From: an uncultured Bacteroidota bacterium
GTDB taxonomy: Bacteria; Bacteroidota; Bacteroidia; Chitinophagales; Chitinophagaceae
Reading direction: 5' to 3'
NCBI GenBank assembly: GCA_903906365.1
Contig: CAIVKC010000007.1
Coordinates: forward strand, 1-64,000
Length of the DNA: 64,000 nt
The position numbers were made by a program, and so were the translations under genes. Positions 44,704-52,963 of the stretch are shown in pieces. Each line of letters opens with the position of its first letter. Positions within the stretch are counted from its first letter, which is position 1. The notes under the pieces were generated by a model that made no database searches, was not told the origin of the DNA, and was given only the letters and a program-made list of their open reading frames with translations.

Positions 44704-45552
44704 CTATCGGAGTTCCTGCCTTTTGCGGTAGGTGCTTGGATTTTCACCGACCATTCTTTTAAAAGTCTTATTAAAATGGGAAAGATTTTCAAATCCGCTC
44801 TCAAAACAGGCTTCGGTAACCGTTTTGTGCTGCAGTAGTATTTTTTTTGCCTGGTTGATCCGGTACTGATTCAGAAAAGCGGTAAAGGTCAGTTGGGTTG
44901 ATTTCTTAAAGTACCTGCAAAAAGCTGCTTCGGAGAGGTGGGTAAGCCTGGAAAGTTCGCCCAGTTCAATAGGTCGCTGATAATGGGTTTCAATGAAATG
45001 ATGTATCTGCTGCATACGCTGTTGTCCGCGGAAAACAGAAACATTGCCGACAGGTCTTCCATTCAGCACCTCATATTCTCCCGTGGTGGCCAGCAGCTGC
45101 AAAACTTCCAGTAAAACGATGAGTCGGTCAAAATGGGAAAGCCCGGGAAGTTTCTTTAGTCGCCCCCCCGCCTGCTCCTTGGTTTTTCCATGGAATGCAA
45201 TGCCTTTTTTGGCTCTTTCAAACAATTGGCTGATGGCCGCCATCTCAGGAAGACCCAGAAAAATAGTCCCCAGGAAACCTTCCTTCATTTGAACCACCAC
45301 GGTATTCACTGTATTTTTTACCCCGTAATCGAAATTTAAATGGGGGATGTTGGGCCCAATCAATGCCAAATCACTGTTATCATAAGAAGAAATATGGTCC
45401 CCGATATGGCGGATTCCCCGGGGGGCTTCCACATACACAATTTCATATTCAGCATGAAAATGCCAATAGAACAGGTCGTTTAGTTTGGGAGTCAACAGCA
45501 GTTTAAAGGAACTGTCTGCATCGGGTTGTATGTCCTCCCTTTTTACCTTCAT
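44704..45552 (-). CDS. AraC-family transcription regulator
   Basis: 282 aa. The N-terminal cupin-like sensor has DLFYWHFHAEYEIVYVEAPR and LALIGPNIPHLNFDYG, a sugar-binding-type pocket; the C-terminal half (about 175-282) has the two AraC helix-turn-helix units, IHHFIETHYQRPIELGELSR then LTHLSEAAFCRYFKKST and ACFESGFENLSHFNKTFKRM. Divergent from the dioxygenase/AKR pair with 211 nt between starts and a 16-bp palindrome near its own start. It probably controls that pair, which is inference from arrangement. Confidence 0.9.
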   Translation of the reverse strand: MKVKREDIQPDADSSFKLLLTPKLNDLFYWHFHAEYEIVYVEAPRGIRHIGDHISSYDNSDLALIGPNIPHLNFDYGVKNTVNTVVVQMKEGFLGTIFLGLPEMAAISQLFERAKKGIAFHGKTKEQAGGRLKKLPGLSHFDRLIVLLEVLQLLATTGEYEVLNGRPVGNVSVFRGQQRMQQIHHFIETHYQRPIELGELSRLTHLSEAAFCRYFKKSTQLTFTAFLNQYRINQAKKILLQHKTVTEACFESGFENLSHFNKTFKRMVGENPSTYRKRQELR

Positions 45553-45567
45553 TTATCCCTGGTTGCT

Positions 45568-45583
45568 TTATTTTATAAAATAA
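45568..45583. promoter_or_regulatory. 16-bp perfect palindrome near AraC start
   Basis: TTATTTTATAAAATAA, perfectly self-complementary, lies 16-31 nt before the AraC ATG. Could be an operator, but AT-rich palindromes arise by chance. Confidence 0.35.
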
Positions 45584-45763
45584 TAATGTAAAAATATCAA
45601 TTCAGGACAAATTTAGGGCATTGTACATGTAGAAAGCCGGGGTTCTTTGGACTTAATTTTATCAAAAATCTATCCCGGCCAGTAAATGCCCGACAATAAT
45701 GATTCAGCATATATTGGGTAACCGGAAGCGGGGTGAAACCATTAAACAAAAAATCAAGACATT

Positions 45764-46735
45764 ATGGAAAAACATACCATGGCCGCCACCATCAGCTTCC
45801 CCAATGAACACAAGGATATACCGGGAAACCCCTCTACTTCCAAGAGCAGCCTGCTTACTCTCAACGATCGAAGTAATGGCAAACCCCTCCGGGTGTTGGA
45901 TGAAAAAGACTGGTTATTCTGGAAAGACAATGGATATATAGTCATTAAAGAGGCTGTACCACGTCAACAGGCAATGGCGACCGCCGAATTTATCTGGGAA
46001 TTTGAGGAGAAGGACCCCCTGCGTCCGGAAACCTGGTATACCCCTCCCAGGGCGGAAATGAAAATGAAGGAGCTGACCAATACGGGTATGGTGGAAGTCT
46101 ACAATGCACAGCCATTGTGGGATAACCGCCAATATCCCAGGGTATATGAAGCCTTTGCCGATATTTGGGGAACCGATCAATTATGGGTGACCATCGACCG
46201 GGCAAACCTTAATTTCCCCATCAGGCCGGGGTTTGAATACAAGGGATTCATCCATTGGGATTACGATCCTGAAACCAGGCCCGTCAATGTCCAGGGCGTG
46301 CTGGCGCTGGGCGACCAGGAGGATGAAAATATGGGGGGCTTTCAATGTATACCTGAGTTATACCGCACCTATGACAGCTGGAAGTTAACACAGCCGGCCG
46401 ACAGGGATCATTTCAAGCCAGATATCACCGGCTTCAGCCCGGAAAAAGTAAAAATGAAAGCAGGGGATCTCCTTATATTTAACAGCCTGCTGCCGCATGG
46501 TATCAGGCCCAACCTGAGTAAAGACAAGGTGCGAATAGCCCAGTATATTTCCATGATGCCTGCAGAAACGGACAATGAGTCGCTGCGGCAGTGGCGTATT
46601 CGCTCCTGGAAGGACCGTATTGCCCCCGAAGGATTTGCCTTCCCGGGAGATCCGAGGAATTGGGAAAAACAAAGATACCAGACAGCTGATTTATCAGAAC
46701 TTGGTAAAAAATTACTGGGTCTTGAAAAATGGTAG
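45764..46735 (+). CDS. Phytanoyl-CoA dioxygenase (PhyH) family protein
   Basis: Fe(II)/2-oxoglutarate-dependent oxygenase fold. The iron-binding HxD is in FIHWDYDPE, with the distal His in LLPHGIRPNLSKDKVR and the 2-oxoglutarate-binding Arg in the following KVRIAQYI. Preceding text (LDEKDWLFWKDNGYIVIKEA) is the PhyH start, with FNSLLPHG after an acidic lead-in. Length 323 aa. Probably oxidises a small-molecule or lipid substrate; exact one unknown. Co-directed with the AKR gene 93 nt downstream, across an inverted repeat. Confidence 0.87.
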   Translation: MEKHTMAATISFPNEHKDIPGNPSTSKSSLLTLNDRSNGKPLRVLDEKDWLFWKDNGYIVIKEAVPRQQAMATAEFIWEFEEKDPLRPETWYTPPRAEMKMKELTNTGMVEVYNAQPLWDNRQYPRVYEAFADIWGTDQLWVTIDRANLNFPIRPGFEYKGFIHWDYDPETRPVNVQGVLALGDQEDENMGGFQCIPELYRTYDSWKLTQPADRDHFKPDITGFSPEKVKMKAGDLLIFNSLLPHGIRPNLSKDKVRIAQYISMMPAETDNESLRQWRIRSWKDRIAPEGFAFPGDPRNWEKQRYQTADLSELGKKLLGLEKW

Positions 46736-46828
46736 GATGCTTATTGACTTAATCAGTGTCCGGGCCTTAGGCTAATGGCAGCTTTGTTAAAAAGAGCGGT
46801 TAAAAACAGCATCCATCAATAAGCATCC
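46735..46828 (+). repeat. 13-bp inverted repeat spanning the PhyH-AKR intercistronic gap
   Basis: GGATGCTTATTGA (46735-46747) begins at the last base of the PhyH stop codon and pairs exactly with TCAATAAGCATCC (46816-46828), which ends immediately before the AKR ATG at 46829. In mRNA this would close a 68-nt loop and bring the stop of one gene to the start of the next. Confidence 0.7.
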
Positions 46829-47647
46829 ATGATACAACCCCCTTATAGGACCCTGAGCAACGGGGTAATTATGCCTCTGCTGGGACTTGGTGTGTATGAT
46901 ATTTACCACAGGGAAGCAGAAACAGCCGTTTTATCGGCCCTAGAAATCGGGTATCGGCTCATAGATACTGCGCCCCTGTATCAGAATGAAACGCAGGTAG
47001 GAAATGCCATCAGGCAGTCCGGAATAGCACGCAGCGAGCTTTTCATAACAACAAAAGTCTCAAACCAGGACCAGGGCTTTGAATCCACCCTCCGGGCATT
47101 TGACCAGAGCTTAAAAAAACTGAATACGGATTATATTGACCTGTACATGATTCACTGGCCTATAAGGCAAACCAGGGCAGCCAGTTGGCTGGCACTTTGT
47201 AAGCTATTGGAGCTAAAACGGGTGCGCGCAGTAGGTGTGGCGAATTATCTGGTCCCATTTATAGAGGAAATGTCCGCCTATTCCTCCCAGCTGCCCATGG
47301 TTAACCAGGTTGAATTTACCCCCTGGTTGTTCCAGCGGGAACTGTTGGACTATTGTGTGGCCAGAAATATCTTGCTACAGTCCTATTCACCCCTTACCAG
47401 GGGCATTAAACTCAAGGACCCCCGGCTTAAATCCCTTTGTCAAAAATACCGCCGAACACCTGCCCAAATAATTCTGCGATGGAATTTGGATCACGGGATA
47501 TCGACCATTCCGAAATCCTCCAGCAGGGAAAGACTGCAGGAGAATTTCAGTATTTTTGATTTTCAACTCACCCGGGAAGAGATCCAAGAACTGGACGGCC
47601 TGAATGAAAACTTCAGGATCTGCGAGGATCCGATCAGCCTGTACTGA
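46829..47647 (+). CDS. Aldo/keto reductase
   Basis: NADPH-dependent reductase of 272 aa. Catalytic tetrad is visible: Asp and Tyr in YRLIDTAPLYQNETQVG, Lys in FITTKVSNQ, His in YMIHWPIR. Also the characteristic VGVANYLVPF, NQVEFTPW and late IPKSSSRERLQENFSIFDF. The substrate cannot be read. Likely operates with the PhyH-like oxygenase under the AraC regulator; the intervening inverted repeat may couple their translation. Confidence 0.93.
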   Translation: MIQPPYRTLSNGVIMPLLGLGVYDIYHREAETAVLSALEIGYRLIDTAPLYQNETQVGNAIRQSGIARSELFITTKVSNQDQGFESTLRAFDQSLKKLNTDYIDLYMIHWPIRQTRAASWLALCKLLELKRVRAVGVANYLVPFIEEMSAYSSQLPMVNQVEFTPWLFQRELLDYCVARNILLQSYSPLTRGIKLKDPRLKSLCQKYRRTPAQIILRWNLDHGISTIPKSSSRERLQENFSIFDFQLTREEIQELDGLNENFRICEDPISLY

Positions 47648-47852
47648 GGAAAGGGCCAGGTGCCTGTCACATTACAGGGCTTTTGGCAAGGGCAGGAGGG
47701 CCATTTTGGAAAGGCGCTATTATGAAATAAAACATATCCCCCATGTAGGGCCTTCATTAACCCGTAAATTCCCCGGGGGTGGTCAGATTTTCTCGATCCT
47801 TGTAAACTTATTGTCAGGGTTTCTGTTATAAAGAGGCATTAAATCCATCGAC

Positions 47853-48146
47853 ATGAGAAAAGCCATTGCAGAGTCCAAATCAGGTACCATTGCCTTTAGC
47901 GCCAAAGCATTGGACCATTTGCATAGCCGGGGATACAATTTTGTTCAGGTAAAGGGTTTTACCCAGGATCATCACTATGAATATATAGAACCGCATTTTC
48001 TGGTGCTGGTGCCTTTGAAAGAGCTCCCTTCAGATCCATTAAAAAAAGACATATTTGAACCCATTACCTCTGAATTGCTCTACAAATGGGCCGATGAAAC
48101 CAATGAATTTCCCCAAATTGTTATTGCCAATAATACCTTTAATTGA
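47853..48146 (+). CDS. Conserved small protein (97 aa), unknown
   Basis: Soluble, well-composed 97-residue protein (AIAESKSGTIAFSAKALDHL then HSRGYNFVQVKGFTQDHHYE). No family recognised. It ends 3 nt before the SRPBCC gene, so both are one transcript. The tight spacing and coding composition support it as real. Confidence 0.65.
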   Translation: MRKAIAESKSGTIAFSAKALDHLHSRGYNFVQVKGFTQDHHYEYIEPHFLVLVPLKELPSDPLKKDIFEPITSELLYKWADETNEFPQIVIANNTFN

Positions 48147-48149
48147 ACC

Positions 48150-48656
48150 ATGTCTACTTTTTCCATCAAAACCGTGCAAAACATTCCCACCGATATTGCA
48201 AAGGCATGGGATTTTTTTTCCAATCCAGCCAATCTGCAGACCATTACTCCCGAGAAGCTTGGGTTCAAGATACTTTCGGCTCATCACGGCACGGTGATGT
48301 ATCCCGGCCAGATCATAGAATATAAGGTTAAGCCTGTAATGGGAATCCCCATATACTGGATGACTGAAATCACCCATGTCAGGGACCGGCAGTTTTTTGT
48401 CGATGAGCAAAGATTCGGTCCATACCAGTTATGGCATCACCAGCATCATTTCAGGGAAATAGAGGGAGGTGTGGAAATGACCGATATCGTACATTACCGC
48501 ATTCCGCTTGGAATTATTGGCAATTTGGCAAACGCTATGTTTGTAAAAAATCAGCTGCGCGGAATTTTTGAATACAGGTTCTCCCGGGTGGAAGAACTGT
48601 TCGGAAAATGGCCGGGCAGTCAGGTAAATTCCATCCAATTTCACAAGGCAGCCTAA
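48150..48656 (+). CDS. SRPBCC family protein (START-like)
   Basis: A cytosolic helix-grip protein of 168 aa: FSIKTVQNIPTDIAKAWDFF then SNPANLQTITPEKLGFKI, MGIPIYWMTEITHVRDRQFF and the C-terminal helix IFEYRFSRVEELFGK. Typical of ligand-binding coenzyme-Q-binding-like or cell-division-inhibitor-type SRPBCC proteins (NLQTITPE region). Paired with the preceding 97-aa gene; converges with the SDR gene 25 nt away. Confidence 0.85.
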   Translation: MSTFSIKTVQNIPTDIAKAWDFFSNPANLQTITPEKLGFKILSAHHGTVMYPGQIIEYKVKPVMGIPIYWMTEITHVRDRQFFVDEQRFGPYQLWHHQHHFREIEGGVEMTDIVHYRIPLGIIGNLANAMFVKNQLRGIFEYRFSRVEELFGKWPGSQVNSIQFHKAA

Positions 48657-48681
48657 GGGGAAGTTGTTATCGGGCGTGGAA

Positions 48682-49398
48682 TTAAATTGCCTGATGGTTA
48701 AAAGGCTGAATCACCATTTCACTCACCACACCGCTGCTTGGCTGCTGGCAGAGAAACCAGACCGATCTGGCAGCTTCCTCTGCCAGGATCATCTTATCGC
48801 GCTGTACCCTTAGTTCAATATTATCCCAGAAAGTAGAATCCACGCCGCCCAGAAATATATTGGTTATACGGATTTCTGTTCTTTTGATTTCTTCACGCAC
48901 ACTTTGCATCATACCAACCAGTCCATATTTGGATGCGCAATAGGCCGAAGCACCCGCCATGGGTACTTTGCCCAAAATACCGGGAATATTTATAATCAGG
49001 CCCCTTTTCTTTTCTTTCATAAACGGCAAAAATTCTTTGATCAATAGAAAGGGGGCCAATAAGTTGACCTGAATACTTTGCATGAATTCGTTTTCTGACA
49101 GGTTTTCCAGGGGTTTAAGGATACCCATCCCTGCTGCATTGATTAAAATATCAATACCCGGCAGGCTTTCGTAAAACCGGTCCTTAAGGAGACTTATACT
49201 GGCGGAGTCCCTCAGATCAATTGCAAGGAATCTACCGGCGGGAAGACCAATCTCCCCTGCCAAAACTTCCAGTTTTTGCTGGTCTCTTCCCGTTAAAAAT
49301 ACATGGGCCCCGCTGGCCGCCAGCAATCGGGCTGCCCTGCTTCCAATGGAGCCGGTGGCACCGGTGATCAGAATATTTTTTCCCTTGAGCAGTTCCAT
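48682..49398 (-). CDS. Short-chain dehydrogenase/reductase
   Basis: Classical SDR of 238 aa: NAD(P)-binding ITGATGSIGSRAARLLAASG near residues 11-30, NAAGMG at the second motif, catalytic region with ASAYCASKYGLVG (YxxxK) and an upstream Ser or nearby residue. N-terminus MELLKGKNILITGATGSIGS is standard. Neighbours are convergent SRPBCC and divergent peptidase genes, so no pathway is suggested. Confidence 0.9.
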   Translation of the reverse strand: MELLKGKNILITGATGSIGSRAARLLAASGAHVFLTGRDQQKLEVLAGEIGLPAGRFLAIDLRDSASISLLKDRFYESLPGIDILINAAGMGILKPLENLSENEFMQSIQVNLLAPFLLIKEFLPFMKEKKRGLIINIPGILGKVPMAGASAYCASKYGLVGMMQSVREEIKRTEIRITNIFLGGVDSTFWDNIELRVQRDKMILAEEAARSVWFLCQQPSSGVVSEMVIQPFNHQAI

Positions 49399-49733
49399 TT
49401 TCTTTTAATTTACCACCATAAACAAGTCCGAACCCTTATTGTTCGAATAAAAGCATGGCCTCCGGACATACAAGAGTAATTATTCCCCTTCCCATCAGGA
49501 TGAAAGAAACGACCATGCGGTTACCGGCAGATATAGGTCACCTTATTTTGGAGGAAGAAGGACGATCAGAATCCTGGGCAGCTAAGCAGGAATTGTCAGG
49601 CAGCAGCCATGCTATTAGGCAAAACCGGAATTTTATAACCCCCTTACTGGGTACCTGAAACAACTTTGGCCTATTTTTGTGAGCATCCCATGGATTTCAG
49701 GTTAAATAATTACTCATAAAGCGGAGGTAAACC
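49399..49733. other. Divergent intergenic region, 335 bp
   Basis: Between SDR (-) and the peptidase (+). A 67-codon plus ORF at 49455-49658 has no convincing features. The sequence TTATTGTTCGAATAA near 49437-49451 is a near-palindrome just upstream of the SDR start; no other signal seen. Confidence 0.35.
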
Positions 49734-50771
49734 ATGTATCAACCTAAAAGGAAATATTTTTTCTTCCTGCTGGCCCTGATGGCCGTTATTTCCTGCCACC
49801 AGGAACCTGTTAACCCCATTCAGCCAGCCGATTCGCACAATTTGTATGGTGAAATACAGACAGGAGGAATTAAGGTAATTCCGATCCAAACGCCAAGAGG
49901 CGTTTTCAAGATTTGGACAAAACGGATCGGTGACAACCCGAAGATTAAAGTCTTGCTCCTCAACGGAGGTCCGGGGGCTACCCACGAATATTTTGAATGT
50001 TTTGAAAGTTTTTTCCCCGGTAAAAACATAGAATTCATTTATTATGATCAGCTGGGATGCGGGTTATCTGATAATCCCGGAGACACTTCTTTGTGGGACC
50101 TTCCCCGATTTGTGGAAGAGGTGGAACAGGTTCGCAGGGCCCTTCAACTGGATGAAAGCAATTTTTATCTGCTTGGACATTCCTGGGGTGGAATTCTGGC
50201 CATGCAATATGCTTTAAAATACCAGCAGCACCTCAAGGGGCTCATTGTTTCCAATATGATGAGTAGCTGCCCGGATTATGGCAAGTATGCGCAGGAAGTC
50301 CTCGCACCGCAATTCGACCATCGGGTGCTTGATTCCATCCGGCAAATTGAGAAAGCCGGCGACTTTTCCAATCCCAGGTATATGGAGTTGCTGATGCCTA
50401 ATTTTTATGCCAAACATATCTGCAGAATACCCCTGGAAAATTGGCCGGAACCGCTGAACAGGTCCCTGGGTAAACTGAATAAATCGCTCTATCAAACCAT
50501 GCAGGGACCCAGTGAATTCGGGATAGCCGGAAATCTCATCAATTGGGACATAAAAGCGCAATTACCCTTGATAAAGGTTCCGACCCTTACCATTGGCGGA
50601 CAGTTTGATACCATGGACCCTGAACACATGAAATGGATGAGCACCAAAGTGGCAAGGGGCAGATACCTGTATTGTCCCAGGGGAAGCCACATGAGTATGT
50701 ATGATGACCAGCCTCATTATTTCCCGGGACTGATTCAATTCATTGAGGATGTGGATCAGGGTAAGTTTTGA
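49734..50771 (+). CDS. Proline-iminopeptidase-like alpha/beta hydrolase, lipoprotein
   Basis: Lipid-anchored hydrolase: signal MYQPKRKYFFFLLALMAVIS then CHQEP, so the lipid Cys is at 21. Alpha/beta-hydrolase core of the proline-iminopeptidase family: VLLLNGGPGATHEYFECFES (oxyanion HGGPG-like), YYDQLGCGLSDNP, LLGHSWGGILAMQYALKYQQ with the nucleophile Ser, GGQFDTMDPEHM with the Asp and CPRGSHMSMYDD with the His. Releases N-terminal residues (often proline) from peptides; the anchored form would act in the periplasm. Confidence 0.9.
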   Translation: MYQPKRKYFFFLLALMAVISCHQEPVNPIQPADSHNLYGEIQTGGIKVIPIQTPRGVFKIWTKRIGDNPKIKVLLLNGGPGATHEYFECFESFFPGKNIEFIYYDQLGCGLSDNPGDTSLWDLPRFVEEVEQVRRALQLDESNFYLLGHSWGGILAMQYALKYQQHLKGLIVSNMMSSCPDYGKYAQEVLAPQFDHRVLDSIRQIEKAGDFSNPRYMELLMPNFYAKHICRIPLENWPEPLNRSLGKLNKSLYQTMQGPSEFGIAGNLINWDIKAQLPLIKVPTLTIGGQFDTMDPEHMKWMSTKVARGRYLYCPRGSHMSMYDDQPHYFPGLIQFIEDVDQGKF

Positions 50772-50794
50772 GATAGGAGAGTAAGGGTAGGGAC

Positions 50795-50833
50795 AAAAAA
50801 TGACGGGATATGTTCCTTCGAACACATCCCGTC
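50795..50833 (-). terminator. Terminator of the peroxiredoxin operon
   Basis: Fourteen-bp arms (plus 50802-50815 GACGGGATATGTTC and 50820-50833 GAACACATCCCGTC, one mismatch) with a CTTC loop; on the minus strand the hairpin is followed by TTTTTT. It ends the ahpC-type/thioredoxin/small gene set. Confidence 0.88.
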
Positions 50834-50853
50834 TTATCTGAGGGTGAATCGGT

Positions 50854-51105
50854 CTATTTATCAATGGAACTTAAAACCTTTTTCATAAACTGATTGGCCG
50901 CATCCTTTTCGGGAACACCCTGGCTTATCAAGTCATGTACTTCCAATGCGCCACAAAGATTGGAAATAAGCTCCCCGATAACATCCAGTTCCTCCGGCTT
51001 GATGGAGGGCGCTTCTGAGATATGTTCGAGAACGGATATGGTAGTTTCAATTTGCGCTGCTGTGCTTGTTTTTTGAATCTGTCTAATTACGGGTAACTTC
51101 ATCAA
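50854..51105 (-). CDS. Small helical protein in the peroxiredoxin operon (83 aa)
   Basis: A soluble alpha-helical protein (AAQIETTISVLEHISEAPSI then LDVIGELISNLCGALEVHDL) that I recall as DUF6952-like, a type found next to thioredoxin and peroxiredoxin genes in Bacteroidota, though I cannot confirm it. It contains one Cys, in SNLCGALE. Start may be the ATG at 51105 or 51102; either overlaps the thioredoxin gene by about 20 nt, so translation is coupled. Last gene of the operon. Confidence 0.78.
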   Translation of the reverse strand: MMKLPVIRQIQKTSTAAQIETTISVLEHISEAPSIKPEELDVIGELISNLCGALEVHDLISQGVPEKDAANQFMKKVLSSIDK

Positions 51106-51394
51106 TGAGTATTTTTAGTTGTTCCTCTTTATTGGTTTGAACCTGGCTGACCAGGATTCCATTTTTAAAACCTGCAAAAGTTGGCAGGTTGCTGACATTG
51201 GCCATTTTCCTGGAGGATGGAAATTTTTCGGCATCTGCAATTACAAAAACAGCCTGTTCCTGCTCCGTAGAAAGCCTTTTAAATTTAGGCTTCATCAGCC
51301 TGCAGTTTCCACACCATCCAGCAGAGAACTGTACAAGAACAGTTGGATTGTTTGCTATAATTTCCGCCAGGTTATCTTCAGTTAATTCAATCAT
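51083..51394 (-). CDS. Thioredoxin-like protein (peroxiredoxin partner)
   Basis: A 103-aa thioredoxin-fold protein, ATG 51394 (MIELTEDNLAEIIANNPTVL); the 18-codon extension is a run-through from the intergenic gap. Active site WCGNC at 27-31, then RLMKPKFKRLS, and the cis-Pro block VSNLPTFAGFKNGILVS. Unlike trxA it has CGNC rather than CGPC. Probably recycles the 2-Cys peroxiredoxin encoded 11 nt upstream on the same strand. Confidence 0.88.
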   Translation of the reverse strand: MIELTEDNLAEIIANNPTVLVQFSAGWCGNCRLMKPKFKRLSTEQEQAVFVIADAEKFPSSRKMANVSNLPTFAGFKNGILVSQVQTNKEEQLKILIDEVTRN

Positions 51395-51404
51395 AAGGAA
51401 GGTT

Positions 51405-52037
51405 TTAATTGTTAGAGAAATATTCTGCGACCCCATCATTGCTTGCAATCATGGCCTCTTTACCTTCCTCCCAGTTTGCCGGACATACTTCGCCATACTT
51501 TTCGACATGTATCTGGGCATCGATCAGGCGGATGTATTCAACAATATTTCTGCCCAATGGGAAGTCGTTGATGGATTCATGGCGTACGACACCTGTTTTA
51601 TCTATGATAAAGGTACCGCGGTAAGCAATGGGTGTTCCCTGAAATGACCAGGTTTTTGATGCCTCATCAAATAAGTAACTGCCTCCCAAAACGCCAAAAT
51701 TCAGGGAAATTATTTTGGAACTGTCCGCAATGATCGGGAATTGAACGCCCTGGATACCTCCCTGTTCCCTGGGCGTATTGAGCCAGGCCAGGTGCGTCTC
51801 TTCCGTATCGGTTGAGCATCCAACGATAACAGTGTCCCTTTTCTCAAATTCCTCCAGTTTTGCCTGAAAGGCATGAATTTCCGTAGGGCAAACAAAAGTA
51901 AAATCCTTGGGGTAGAAAAACAGGATAACATTCTTTTTTCCCAGGAACTGTTCAAGACTGAAATTTTCTACAATTTCCTCTCCATTGATTACTGCTCCTG
52001 CTGAAAGGGCAGGTGCTTTTTTTCCAACTAGTGCCAT
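51405..52037 (-). CDS. 2-Cys peroxiredoxin (AhpC/TSA family)
   Basis: Reduces peroxides. 210 aa, peroxidatic Cys at about 50 in KDFTFVCPTEIHAFQ, resolving Cys near 172 in YGEVCPANWEEGKEAM, so a typical 2-Cys type. LAWLNTPREQGGIQGVQFPI, ADSSKIISLNFGVL and FIIDKTGVVRHESIND are family blocks. First gene of a three-gene set with thioredoxin and a small protein. An inverted repeat lies upstream at 52070-52100. Confidence 0.93.
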   Translation of the reverse strand: MALVGKKAPALSAGAVINGEEIVENFSLEQFLGKKNVILFFYPKDFTFVCPTEIHAFQAKLEEFEKRDTVIVGCSTDTEETHLAWLNTPREQGGIQGVQFPIIADSSKIISLNFGVLGGSYLFDEASKTWSFQGTPIAYRGTFIIDKTGVVRHESINDFPLGRNIVEYIRLIDAQIHVEKYGEVCPANWEEGKEAMIASNDGVAEYFSNN

Positions 52038-52069
52038 ATGTTTATATAATTATTTACGGTATTATGATA

Positions 52070-52100
52070 GCTAAACATAACATTTACCCAAATGTTTAGC
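52070..52100. promoter_or_regulatory. Nested inverted repeat upstream of peroxiredoxin gene
   Basis: GCTAAACAT (52070-52078) and ATGTTTAGC (52092-52100) are exact inverses; inside, AACATTT and AAATGTT (52079-52085 / 52090-52096) form a second pair. It is 33-63 nt before the peroxiredoxin start, in the promoter-operator range, and resembles a dimeric regulator site. Confidence 0.55.
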
Positions 52101-52318
52101 ATTCGAATATTCAAATGGCAGCAATGTTTAATGGAAAACAGCAATTCACCTCTTGCACGAATACTATAGATACAGAAGAGATACCTTAGTTCAAGAGGGT
52201 GGCAAAGTTACATAAATCAGAGCCAATATCGGGAAAGGATACAAAAATAATTACCTGGATATTTTTGTAAAATAATGAAGCAAATTAAACCATTTATGTT
52301 TTTAATTATTATAATGAG

Positions 52319-52963
52319 ATGATAAAAATAACTTCAGCCCTTATTCAGGATTGGGAGCGTTTATACCGGTCCAATTTCGTTAACAGCCTGACGGGATTTA
52401 AATCGGTAAGCCTGGTGGGAACCATTGGTCAGACGGGTATACCCAACCTGGCAGTATTCAGCAGCCTGGTTCATATAGGATCCAACCCGGCGCTGGTTGG
52501 TTTCATCAACAGGCCCTTGACTCCCAGCATGCACACCCTGCCAAATATACAAGCCAGTAAAATATATACCATCAACCATATTCATCCCTCCTTTCTCCCA
52601 TTGGCACATCAGACCAGTGCCAAATATCCGACAGGCGTCAGCGAATTTGATATGGTTGGCCTTCATCCGGAGTTTCAAGAAAATATCGTGGCCCCTTTTG
52701 TCCGGGAGAGCCGGGTAAAATATGCCCTGGAACTGCAGGAAATCATCCCTATACGCTCCAATGACACCTCTTTGGTCATTGGCCGGATCATGGAAGTGTT
52801 GCTGGAAAAGGACATTATCCAGCAGGATGGATTCATTTCCCTGGACCGGTCCGGTTCTGTCTGCAGCAATGGAAATGACGGCTATTATCAAACCTCACTG
52901 ATCAGGCGCTTCCAATATGCCAGGCCAGGTCTGCCGGTTCAAATAAATGATACCCATGAGTGA
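52319..52963 (+). CDS. Flavin reductase-like family protein
   Basis: FMN-binding split-barrel of 214 aa: SLTGFKSVSLVGTIGQTGIP then NLAVFSSLVHIGSNPALVGF, then INRPLTPSMHTLPNIQASKI and YTINHIHPSF and the typical late LVIGRIMEVLLEKD. Binds FMN; likely a flavin reductase or flavin-mononucleotide-dependent protein. Its last 8 nt (ATGAGTGA) overlap the start of the DUF2071 gene. Confidence 0.87.
   Translation: MIKITSALIQDWERLYRSNFVNSLTGFKSVSLVGTIGQTGIPNLAVFSSLVHIGSNPALVGFINRPLTPSMHTLPNIQASKIYTINHIHPSFLPLAHQTSAKYPTGVSEFDMVGLHPEFQENIVAPFVRESRVKYALELQEIIPIRSNDTSLVIGRIMEVLLEKDIIQQDGFISLDRSGSVCSNGNDGYYQTSLIRRFQYARPGLPVQINDTHE

Noticed and set aside
49455-49658. 67-codon plus-strand ORF in SDR/peptidase gap
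   Set aside because: Low-complexity, no promoter or domain.
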